This document shows positions 1 through 5,639 of a DNA stretch of 5,639 nucleotides, one piece after another. Source of the stretch: Bacteroidales bacterium (GTDB taxonomy: Bacteria > Bacteroidota > Bacteroidia > Bacteroidales > 4484-276); the NCBI GenBank assembly GCA_018400545.1, contig JAGYLT010000168.1, positions 1 through 5,639 on the forward strand. Reading direction: 5' to 3'. Made by a program: the position numbers and the translations under genes. Numbering within the stretch: position 1 is the first letter of the stretch; every line of letters starts with the position of its first letter. The notes under the pieces are model-generated. The model saw only the letters and a program-made list of their open reading frames with translations. It was not told where the DNA came from and ran no database searches.

Positions 1-57
1 GTGCCGATTCCCAAAAAAACCTACCTTTAGCGCGCAAAACATTTAAATCGACACATC

Positions 58-192
58 ATGGCCATTAATTATCAGTTTAAAGTAGATAACGACATACTCA
101 GTGTTGAAGCCTCTGGCGAAGATGACGGATTTCAGCAAGTTTTGGATTACGCTAAAGCAATCATCGGCGAAGCCATGAAATGGCTTACCTGA
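58..192 (+). CDS. Small ORF resembling the N-terminus of a STAS-like hypothetical protein; possible remnant
   Basis: An ATG opens 44 codons ending in TGA. The peptide starts MAINYQFKVDNDILSVEASG and continues with a DDGFQQVLDYAKAII stretch. The pattern of a strand, then V-x-ASG-x-DD, then an amphipathic helix ending in AII resembles, from memory, the first 40 or so residues of small (about 120-130 residue) SpoIIAA/STAS-like hypothetical proteins of Bacteroidota. Those proteins continue well past this point, whereas here TGA follows WLT. I found no convincing continuation in the other two forward frames up to about 270, so a truncated or frameshifted copy is more likely than a full gene. TACCTTTA at 22-29 is one base off the TAnnTTTG -7 box, so the ORF could be transcribed. 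The alternative is a genuine small protein or a chance ORF. The family resemblance is recollection, not an alignment. Confidence 0.4.
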   Translation: MAINYQFKVDNDILSVEASGEDDGFQQVLDYAKAIIGEAMKWLT

Positions 193-297
193 TTTTTGGG
201 AATCGCTGCGGAGTATCCCGTGCACACTTTTTAGCGGCCTTCCAACCCAGGTTGAGTAATTAAATTTCAACATTCTTCATTATTAATCAGTTTTTTA

Positions 298-305
298 TAT
301 TTTTG
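298..305 (+). promoter_or_regulatory. Possible Bacteroidota -7 promoter box for the EF-G paralog
   Basis: TATTTTTG fits the TAnnTTTG -7 consensus of the Bacteroidota primary sigma factor. Transcription would begin near 310, leaving a leader of about 55 nt before the ATG at 366. No TTG-type -33 element stands at the expected distance upstream (the 270-280 region is ttcaacattcttcat), so the promoter is incomplete or activator-dependent. In an AT-rich leader this match could also be chance. Confidence 0.35.
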
Positions 306-365
306 CTCCCCTCAAAAAAACAGGTAATACACAGGTTTTAATAATTAAATATTTACTACGTAAAG

Positions 366-2504
366 ATGAAAGTATATCAAACTGATGAAATCCGTAACAT
401 TGCCCTCGTTGGAGGAGCAAAGTCGGGTAAGACCACCCTTTCGGAATGCATGATTTACGAAGGCGGACTGATAAACAGAAGAGGTTCTGTAGATGACAAA
501 AACACTGTTTCTGACTACAGGGAAATTGAGCACGAGCGCCAGAATTCCGTTTCTTCAACGGTGCTTTTTGCTGAATTCCAGGGAAAGAAAATCAACATCA
601 TAGACACACCCGGATTTGACGATTTCGTAGGCGAAGTAATTTCGGCGCTCAAAGTTGCAGACACCGGCGTGATGGTCATCAACGCACAGAACGGTGTGGA
701 GGTAGGTGCCGAGATCAGTTGGAGATATACTTCAAAAGTGAATACACCGGTGGTTTTTGCCATCAACCACCTGGAACACGAAAAATCAAACTTCAACGAA
801 ACCGTTCGTCAACTTAAGGCCCAGTTTGGAAACAATGTTACCATTTGCCAGTATCCGGTAAATGCAGGCGTTGGTTTCAACCAGGTGATCGACCTCATTA
901 CCATGAAACTTTACAAGTATCCTGAAGACGGCGGCGAACCGGAAGTAATGGACATCCCGGATTCGGAAAAAGACCAGGCTGAGGAATTGCAGGCCGAACT
1001 CATCGAAAAAGCGGCCGAAAGCAATGAAGAACTGATGGAGGTTTTCTTTGAAAACGGAACCCTCACCGAAGCAGAAATGTCGGGCGGGATAAAAGAAGGT
1101 CTGAAAGCCAGGGGCATGTTCCCGGTTTTTTGCATCAATGCAAAACACAATATGGGTGCGCGCCGGCTGATGGAATTCATCAATAACTCGTGCCCCGCAC
1201 CCAACGAAATGCCGCCGGTAAAAACCACCAACGGCAAAGAACTGAGCTGTGACCCGGCTAAAGATACTTCACTCTTCGTTTTCAAAACCGTTATCGAATC
1301 GCACCTTGGTGAAGTATCATTCTTTAAGGTTTACAATGGTGAGATTACCGAAGGTACCGATATGATAAACGCTACCAACGACACCAAAGAAAGGCTGTCG
1401 CAGCTATTCTCGATGGCCGGCAAGAAAACCCGCGAAAAACTACCGAAAGTAGTTGCAGGCGACATTGCATCCACCATCAAGCTGAAAAACACGGCAACAA
1501 ACGAAACCCTGAATATGCCAAAGAATGCCGAAGACGTGATTGAACCGATTGAGTTCCCGGCACCAAAAATGACCATGGCGGTTAAAGCAATTAACACTGC
1601 CGACGATGAAAAGCTTGGCGCAGTATTGAACCAGATGCATAAAGTGGATAAAACCTTCCGCATCAACTACTCCAAAGAGCTGAAGCAGATGATTGCCGGC
1701 GGTATGGGTGAACTTCACCTGAACCTGATCAAGTGGATGGTTGAAAACCTGGAAAAAGTGCCTTTGGAATATTTCGCACCCAAAATTCCTTACCGCGAAA
1801 CCATTACCAAGAGTGCCAAGGCAACCTATCGCCACAAGAAACAATCAGGTGGTGCCGGCCAGTTTGGCGAGGTGCATATGATGATTGAACCTTACACCGA
1901 AGGCATGGAGTTTACCAAAGAATTCCCGATCAGAGGCACGGAAGAAGTAAAACTTGAATGGGGCGGGAAGCTCATCATGAACAACTGTATTGTGGGAGGT
2001 GCCATTGATGCACGTTTTATGCCGGCGATCCTGAAAGGTTTGATGGAAAAAATTGAGAACGGACCGCTTACAGGGTCTTATGCCCGTGACATCGTTGCCT
2101 ACATTTACGATGGTAAGATGCACCCGGTGGATTCAAACGAACTTTCGTTTAAACTGGCTGCACGAAATGCCTTCAGAGAAGCCTTTAAAAATGCCGGCCC
2201 AAAAATCCTTGAACCCATATATGATGTTGAAGTGAGTGTTCCCGAGGAAAAGATGGGTGACGTGATGACCGATCTCCAGGGTCGCCGCGCCATCATCATG
2301 GGTATGGATGCCGATGGAAACTATCAGCGCATCAAGGCCAGGGTGCCGTTGGCCGAAATGAACAGATACTCCACAGCATTGAGCTCACTCACCAGTGGCC
2401 GTGCCATGTATTCGCTTAAATTTGCAGAATACGCGCAGGTTCCCGGCGATGTTCAGACTCAATTGCTTAAAGAATACGAAGAACAGCAGGCAGAGGAAGA
2501 ATAG
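366..2504 (+). CDS. fusA2: Elongation factor G paralog (EF-G2 type) with degenerate GTPase motifs
   Basis: This 712-residue protein has full EF-G architecture and acts on the ribosome in the cytoplasm. The G domain is at about 1-285, domain II at about 300-395, domain III at about 400-475 (GMGELHLNLI at 446-455), domain IV at about 476-610 (KKQSGGAGQFGEV at 491-503 and the tip HPVDSNE at 586-592), and domain V at about 612-700 (PIYDVEV, then GDVMTDLQGRRA). The nucleotide motifs depart from housekeeping EF-G. The P-loop is GGAKSGKT (16-23), where AHIDAGKT is usual. The RGIT effector position reads RQNS (58-61). DTPGH reads DTPGF (80-84), losing the switch II histidine. NKMD reads NHLE (134-137). 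The N-terminus (NTVSDY, IIDTPGFDDFVGEV) resembles Thermus EF-G-2 and the Bacteroides EF-G2, which has been reported to support translation without GTPase activity. The first ATG is used; there is no clear Shine-Dalgarno, only gtaaag. It is monocistronic, ending at a strong terminator. The translocase fold is certain; absence of GTP hydrolysis is inferred. Confidence 0.93.
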   Translation: MKVYQTDEIRNIALVGGAKSGKTTLSECMIYEGGLINRRGSVDDKNTVSDYREIEHERQNSVSSTVLFAEFQGKKINIIDTPGFDDFVGEVISALKVADTGVMVINAQNGVEVGAEISWRYTSKVNTPVVFAINHLEHEKSNFNETVRQLKAQFGNNVTICQYPVNAGVGFNQVIDLITMKLYKYPEDGGEPEVMDIPDSEKDQAEELQAELIEKAAESNEELMEVFFENGTLTEAEMSGGIKEGLKARGMFPVFCINAKHNMGARRLMEFINNSCPAPNEMPPVKTTNGKELSCDPAKDTSLFVFKTVIESHLGEVSFFKVYNGEITEGTDMINATNDTKERLSQLFSMAGKKTREKLPKVVAGDIASTIKLKNTATNETLNMPKNAEDVIEPIEFPAPKMTMAVKAINTADDEKLGAVLNQMHKVDKTFRINYSKELKQMIAGGMGELHLNLIKWMVENLEKVPLEYFAPKIPYRETITKSAKATYRHKKQSGGAGQFGEVHMMIEPYTEGMEFTKEFPIRGTEEVKLEWGGKLIMNNCIVGGAIDARFMPAILKGLMEKIENGPLTGSYARDIVAYIYDGKMHPVDSNELSFKLAARNAFREAFKNAGPKILEPIYDVEVSVPEEKMGDVMTDLQGRRAIIMGMDADGNYQRIKARVPLAEMNRYSTALSSLTSGRAMYSLKFAEYAQVPGDVQTQLLKEYEEQQAEEE

Positions 2505-2523
2505 GATGTCAATATCCGATACT

Positions 2524-2554
2524 AAAAACCCGGCTGAAAAGGCCGGGTTTTTTT
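2524..2554. terminator. Bidirectional intrinsic terminator between convergent genes
   Basis: The arms CCCGGC (2529-2534) and GCCGGG (2542-2547) pair perfectly. The stem extends through A5 (2524-2528) with T5 (2548-2552), and a T-G wobble can close a GAAAA loop. Seven Ts (2548-2554) follow on the plus strand and five on the minus strand. It therefore fits Rho-independent termination of the EF-G paralog, 19 nt after its stop, and of the minus-strand lipoprotein gene, whose TAA (2555-2553) overlaps the T-run. Confidence 0.9.
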
Positions 2555-3518
2555 ATGGTAAGTTTTGGCTATGAACATAACCAATATAAAAACCGTTTTC
2601 AACCGTCCTGGTTTCACCACTCATCCGATAAATTTTACAGTTAAACGACGCCGAAAACTTATAGCGCTTGTTAACCGGATCTGTGGTGGGCACTTCCTTG
2701 AAATCGATAATCTCAAAATGGCTGTCGGTTTGACTGCCTGTCTGGTTTGAGGTGGAAAAGGTAACAAAATAAAAACCCGGGTCATTGATGATGATTTCAA
2801 ATCCCTCCTCGGCAAACTGCGAATATCTTTTTATTCCGGGCGAAAAAATTTCAGGGATATCCTCCGCACTTTCAATCCTTCCTGCGTTAATCCAAATGAC
2901 TGGCTGATCGTCAATATTTTCGTTCCCCTGCTTAACAAAACCGCTTCGCACAAGAAATCCTGTTCCGGTGTTTATGTTTTCAAATTCAGGACGGTAAAAA
3001 ATATCATCCTGGACGAATTCGTGACTTACCCCGTCGATAGTAAAGAAAACTTTGGCTGCGGAAAGTATATTTGTGGAATCTTCACCGGGGATTAAATCAA
3101 AATAATGTTTGGTTAGCTGACCACTCAACGCATCGGCAATAAACAATTCGCCGGAGCAAAGATTTTTTGAAACGAATTGCCCGGCTATGCTTCCGCCATC
3201 CGGGAGGTCAAAAACAAATGACCCATCGTTAATTCCTGACAATCCGGAAGAACTTGTGATAAAACGTCGTTTAAAAGTTCCGGCATTCACATAGTTGAGC
3301 CTGCATTCGCGAATGATAGGCCCGGACTCAGGATTTTCAACAAATATCTTCAGCAGTCTGGTTTGTGAAGTGCTACCCTCCCAGGTTCCCTCATACCTGA
3401 GATCGTCAGGGTTGATGGGATCAGGCGGCGGGGATTCCTCCTCATCACAGGCCTGAAAGACAGCCGTAATGATCAGCAGAAAAAGAAAAAACCGGAAATG
3501 TTGTATTAAAATTTTCAT
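2553..3518 (-). CDS. Probable surface-exposed lipoprotein of unknown function
   Basis: This 321-residue protein begins with a signal peptide: K2, R9, then a hydrophobic core FFLFLLIITAV. A loose lipobox FQAC places the lipidated cysteine at 24. The mature protein would start CDEEESPPPDP; an acidic patch directly after the cysteine is the lipoprotein export signal type that sends Bacteroidota lipoproteins to the cell surface. The rest is beta-rich. Residues 44-125 contain GTWEGSTSQ, INDGSF and IAGQFVSKNLCSGEL, which fit a secreted beta-sandwich pattern (GxWxGxTSQ ... nGxF ... GxFxS...sG) I know from memory. Cys72 and Cys121 could form a disulfide. A second part (about 157-321) starts at VFFTIDGVSHEF. 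No enzyme motif is visible. I chose the ATG at 3518; the in-frame ATG at 3569 would overlap mnmA and put 17 extra, partly charged residues before the signal peptide. The gene lies 20 nt after mnmA on the same strand, so co-transcription is likely. I do not recognise the specific family. Confidence 0.85.
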   Translation of the reverse strand: MKILIQHFRFFLFLLIITAVFQACDEEESPPPDPINPDDLRYEGTWEGSTSQTRLLKIFVENPESGPIIRECRLNYVNAGTFKRRFITSSSGLSGINDGSFVFDLPDGGSIAGQFVSKNLCSGELFIADALSGQLTKHYFDLIPGEDSTNILSAAKVFFTIDGVSHEFVQDDIFYRPEFENINTGTGFLVRSGFVKQGNENIDDQPVIWINAGRIESAEDIPEIFSPGIKRYSQFAEEGFEIIINDPGFYFVTFSTSNQTGSQTDSHFEIIDFKEVPTTDPVNKRYKFSASFNCKIYRMSGETRTVENGFYIGYVHSQNLP

Positions 3519-3532
3519 GGAAATGGATTTCC
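3519..3532. repeat. Short perfect inverted repeat at the lipoprotein start
   Basis: GGAAAT-GG-ATTTCC fills most of the 20-nt gap between the mnmA stop and the lipoprotein ATG, and one further pair (T3518 with A3533) reaches the first base of the start codon. With a four-base loop it could form a 6-bp hairpin in the mRNA beside the start codon. It is short and AT-rich, so chance is a real possibility. Confidence 0.3.
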
Positions 3533-3538
3533 AAAATA

Positions 3539-4606
3539 TCAGGAGGTGATCACCCCGCTTCCCAGGCATAACCGCTCATCCGGAGAATAGACCACGCCAA
3601 ACTGGCCGGGAGCCACACCCTGCAAAGGTTTATCAGAATAAATCACATGGCTTCCGTTTTCCTGTACCATCATGCCCTGATTGAATTCCGGCTGATGACG
3701 GATTTTGAATTTCACCGGTTGCTTCGCTGTATAATCCCGGTCGGGCATTTCGTTGATGAATTCAAAATGGGAAAGCTTCACCACATCTTTGTACTGGGTT
3801 TCAGGATCGTAACCGTTGGATACATAAACCACATTTTCGTCCGGATTTTTGTCCACCACAAACCACGGCCCCCGGCTCAGGCCAAGCCCTTTTCGCTGCC
3901 CGATGGTATGAAACCAAATGCCGCGGTGTTCACCCAGTATTTTGCCGGTTTCCAGCTCCACAATTTTACCAGGCCTTTCACCCACATATCTCTTTATGAA
4001 ATCGTTGTAGTTGATCTTACCCAAAAAACAAATCCCCTGGCTATCTTTCCGGGTGGCAGAGGGCAGGCCTGCTTCAGCGGCCTTTTCGCGTACCTGGCTT
4101 TTCACCATATCACCCAGCGGAAAAGTAAGTTTTGAAAGCTGACGCCTGCTGATTTGACCCAGGAAATAAGTCTGATCTTTCACGGGATCCCTGGCTGTAG
4201 TCAGATATTTCTCGCCATCAATCACCGTGGTTGAAGCATAATGACCGGTGGAGATCAGATCGAAATCACTACCGTATTTCTCTTCAAATGACCCGAATTT
4301 GATCATCTTGTTGCACATCATATCCGGATTGGGCGTCAGGCCTTTTTTCACGGAATCGATGGTGTAGGAAATCACACGGTCCCAGTATTCCTCCTGCAGT
4401 GAAACCACGTCGTATTTCAGGCCATATTTTTTGGCAATGAAAGTAACAATTTCGATATCCTCATCCGAAGGACAACTCACCCATGCCGGGTCGTCCTCCA
4501 GCCCGATTTTTATATAGAAAATGTGGGGGTCGTATCCCTGCTCTTTAAGCAAATGCACGGTCAGCGAGCTATCGACACCCCCGGATACAAGCGATGCAAT
4601 TTTCAT
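3539..4606 (-). CDS. mnmA: tRNA-specific 2-thiouridylase MnmA
   Basis: MnmA uses ATP to adenylate U34 of the Lys, Glu and Gln tRNAs, then transfers sulfur to give s2U34, a cytoplasmic wobble modification. The ATP pyrophosphatase P-loop SGGVDSS is at 8-14. The catalytic cysteine pair is present: Cys98 in TPNPDMMCNK and Cys193 in KDSQGICFLG. Also present are STGHYA (119-124), KDQTYFLG (143-150), HTIGQRKGLGL (233-243) and the C-terminal barrel motif APGQFGVVY (332-340) followed by LGSG. At 355 residues it matches the compact Bacteroidales form (MKIA start, FYIKIG, KINYNDF) rather than the longer flavobacterial form; Bacteroides species carry several MnmA paralogs, so this may be one of a set. 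The ATG places M1 seven residues before the P-loop, as expected. It follows the arginase-fold gene by 50 nt, a gap with its own possible promoter, and probably forms a transcript with the downstream lipoprotein gene. All expected active-site residues are intact. Confidence 0.96.
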   Translation of the reverse strand: MKIASLVSGGVDSSLTVHLLKEQGYDPHIFYIKIGLEDDPAWVSCPSDEDIEIVTFIAKKYGLKYDVVSLQEEYWDRVISYTIDSVKKGLTPNPDMMCNKMIKFGSFEEKYGSDFDLISTGHYASTTVIDGEKYLTTARDPVKDQTYFLGQISRRQLSKLTFPLGDMVKSQVREKAAEAGLPSATRKDSQGICFLGKINYNDFIKRYVGERPGKIVELETGKILGEHRGIWFHTIGQRKGLGLSRGPWFVVDKNPDENVVYVSNGYDPETQYKDVVKLSHFEFINEMPDRDYTAKQPVKFKIRHQPEFNQGMMVQENGSHVIYSDKPLQGVAPGQFGVVYSPDERLCLGSGVITS

Positions 4607-4641
4607 TGGATTGATCAGTAAAGTTTAAGAATAACAACGGG

Positions 4642-4649
4642 CAAAAGTA
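4642..4649 (-). promoter_or_regulatory. Possible -7 promoter box for mnmA
   Basis: Read on the minus strand the sequence is TACTTTTG, an exact fit to TAnnTTTG. It lies in the 50-nt gap between the arginase-fold gene and mnmA. Transcription would start near 4635, giving a leader of about 30 nt. I see no good -33 TTG at the usual spacing, which would fall inside the end of the upstream gene. It could let mnmA and the lipoprotein gene be expressed apart from the upstream gene. Confidence 0.45.
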
Positions 4650-4656
4650 CAAAGGA

Positions 4657-5639
4657 TTACATTAGCTTTTGGTAGGCCTTCCACCAGCGGTCGGGGACTT
4701 CGTTGTTACAGGCTTTTGTGTAATCGCCATACGAGCAGGGAACCATAATGTGGCGGGAGAGTTCCTCTTCTTTTTCGCGGCTTACGGGCAACTCCATCCA
4801 CCAGCGGTCGGTTACCTTACTTTTGTAAAACACGATATCATTATCCTGCCCTGTGGCATTAACGATGTACTTGATAAACCCGGATTTATCATCGCCGGGA
4901 TAATCATTCACGCGGTTTGCAAGCCCGTCCAGAAAATACCAGATCAGTTGGGCAATTAGATGGGCTGTTTGTCCGCGGGTATCAAACAATGGGTTGGTTT
5001 CGAAAAAGCCGATGCAGGAAAGCTTTGACGACAGGCCGGCGTAGCGAATAAGCTGGCATGCTTCCTCGCCGTAAAATCCGTTGGGGGATGCATTTCCGCA
5101 ACCGGGTGCATCAGCCTGCCTCACCGATGAAATATCGAAAGTCAGGAAATCGGCGTTGCGGATGGTCGGCTCCATTTCCTCAATATTGCTTCTAACCTCG
5201 CCAAGGCGGCAGGCATCAAAAAACAGTTTATCCAGCAGCTTAATCTCCGACTGATTGATGAAATAGGACTGATAGCCGATATTTGAATAGTTGAACAGGA
5301 AGTTGGGCCTGCGGTAGATAATTTTGGAGAGGTAGGATTCTGAATCCGGATCGGTTTCTTGTTTGTATTTGTTATCAAATTTCGCATCGATGCCCACCAG
5401 GTTGATGATACGCTGAAGGGCTTCAAAACCCAGGTATGCAGGAAAAGTTAAATCCTGTCCACCGCCCAGAATAACCGGAATGGTTCCGGCTTTCAGCAGC
5501 CGCTGCACCGTTGATTTCACGGCAAAATAGGTATCGCTCAACTGGCTTCCTGCCTGAATATTTCCCAGGTCACCAATCTTCAGTGCTTTTTTACCAGCAG
5601 TTAATTTGTAGAGGAATTTACGGATTTGATCAGGAGCGG
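4657..5639 (-). CDS. Arginase/formimidoylglutamase-fold protein lacking several metal ligands (5' end outside window)
   Basis: The frame is open to the window edge, giving 326 complete codons (numbered here from the first full codon); the N-terminus, perhaps 50-60 residues, is missing. The TTG at 5541 is internal, since coding-quality sequence continues upstream (KIGDLGNIQAGSQLSDTYFA). The fold is ureohydrolase, and its core motifs are recognisable but altered. GGDHS reads GGGQD (58-62), DAHxD reads DAKFD (84-88), and the DxD motif reads DIS (168-170) before SVRQADAPG. Three of the six usual Mn ligands are therefore Gln, Lys and Ser. Homologs I recall from Bacteroidota, often labelled formimidoylglutamase, share these changes, so this is probably family-wide and not decay. 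The C-terminus has two DRWW motifs (277-280 and 316-319) and PCSYGDY. Hydrolysis of formiminoglutamate or arginine should not be assumed; a non-catalytic role or a different chemistry is possible. The gene precedes mnmA by 50 nt on the same strand. Confidence 0.85.
   Translation of the reverse strand, partial: APDQIRKFLYKLTAGKKALKIGDLGNIQAGSQLSDTYFAVKSTVQRLLKAGTIPVILGGGQDLTFPAYLGFEALQRIINLVGIDAKFDNKYKQETDPDSESYLSKIIYRRPNFLFNYSNIGYQSYFINQSEIKLLDKLFFDACRLGEVRSNIEEMEPTIRNADFLTFDISSVRQADAPGCGNASPNGFYGEEACQLIRYAGLSSKLSCIGFFETNPLFDTRGQTAHLIAQLIWYFLDGLANRVNDYPGDDKSGFIKYIVNATGQDNDIVFYKSKVTDRWWMELPVSREKEEELSRHIMVPCSYGDYTKACNNEVPDRWWKAYQKLM
4680..4694. repeat. 15-bp direct repeat, copy 1 (encodes DRWW)
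   Basis: TCCACCAGCGGTCGG is identical at 4680-4694 and 4797-4811. The copies are 117 bp (39 codons) apart and in the same frame. On the minus strand this copy encodes the DRWW of VPDRWWKAYQKL close to the C-terminus of the arginase-fold protein. Confidence 0.85.
4797..4811. repeat. 15-bp direct repeat, copy 2 (encodes DRWW)
   Basis: This is the second copy of the repeat at 4680-4694. It encodes the DRWW of KVTDRWWMELP. The identity reflects a repeated peptide motif in one reading frame and does not look like a mobile-element footprint. Confidence 0.85.

Noticed and set aside
43..273. A 76-codon minus-strand open frame opposite the small ORF.
   Set aside because: No recognisable motif, and the plus-strand ORF in the same place reads more like protein. 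I cannot fully exclude it.
786..1844. Several antisense open frames of 110-134 codons opposite the EF-G paralog.
   Set aside because: They overlap one another and lie against a full-length conserved gene; their translations are Phe/Cys/His-rich in the manner of reverse-frame shadows.
3541..3551. AGGAGGTGATC on the plus strand, the exact complement of the 16S rRNA 3' tail, so it looks like a perfect Shine-Dalgarno; conversely the mnmA mRNA contains GAUCACCUCCU, a copy of that tail.
   Set aside because: No plus-strand start codon follows at a useful distance. On the minus strand these bases are the last MnmA codons (VITS and stop), and Bacteroidota make little use of Shine-Dalgarno pairing. 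Chance is the simplest explanation.
3519..3569. An upstream ATG at 3569 giving a 338-residue lipoprotein precursor.
   Set aside because: It would overlap mnmA by 31 nt and place 17 residues with several charges before a complete signal peptide; the ATG at 3518 gives a normal lipoprotein signal.
3647..4135. A 162-codon open frame on the plus strand.
   Set aside because: It is wholly antisense to mnmA, which has every expected motif in its own frame; the plus-strand translation shows no recognisable domain.
4680..4811. The 15-bp direct repeat as target-site duplication of an inserted element.
   Set aside because: The 102 bp between the copies continues the reading frame with family-like sequence and has no terminal inverted repeats; the repeat is explained by a repeated DRWW motif.
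5539..5541. TTG as the start codon of the arginase-fold gene.
   Set aside because: The same frame stays open to the window edge and the upstream residues (KIGDLGNIQAG) look like family sequence, so the gene is cut by the window and TTG is an internal Leu codon.

Overview
The window looks like a chromosomal segment from a member of the Bacteroidota, probably a Bacteroidales-like or related environmental lineage. Four things point that way. The EF-G paralog and the MnmA read like the Bacteroides versions of those proteins. The arginase-fold protein belongs to a type I associate with this phylum. The lipoprotein has a run of acidic residues straight after its lipobox cysteine. Two intergenic regions contain the phylum's TAnnTTTG -7 promoter box, and clear Shine-Dalgarno sequences are missing before the genes. 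These are judgements from memory of the families; no search was run.

Layout. Positions 1-365 are mostly non-coding. They hold one 44-codon ORF (58-192, +) that resembles the N-terminus of a longer STAS-like protein and may be a remnant, then an AT-rich leader with a possible promoter. Positions 366-2504 (+) encode a 712-residue EF-G paralog of the EF-G2 type, whose GTPase motifs are eroded. A strong hairpin with T-runs on both sides (2524-2554) separates it from a convergent minus-strand group. In transcription order that group is an arginase/formimidoylglutamase-fold protein that runs off the right edge (5639-4657), the tRNA 2-thiouridylase mnmA (4606-3539), and a probable surface lipoprotein (3518-2553). 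The gaps are 50 and 20 nt, and a possible internal promoter lies in front of mnmA.

How the genes relate. Two of the four main genes concern translation: a non-canonical translocase, and wobble-uridine thiolation of tRNA. They sit on opposite strands and share only a terminator, so no common pathway is shown. The lipoprotein is probably co-transcribed with mnmA, but no functional link is evident.

No mobile element, CRISPR array, tRNA, rRNA or phage gene was seen. The most interesting observations are two proteins whose folds are recognisable but whose usual catalytic residues are changed: the EF-G paralog (switch II His to Phe, NKxD to NHLE) and the arginase-fold protein (three of six metal ligands replaced). 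The second also carries an in-frame 15-bp duplicated motif encoding DRWW.
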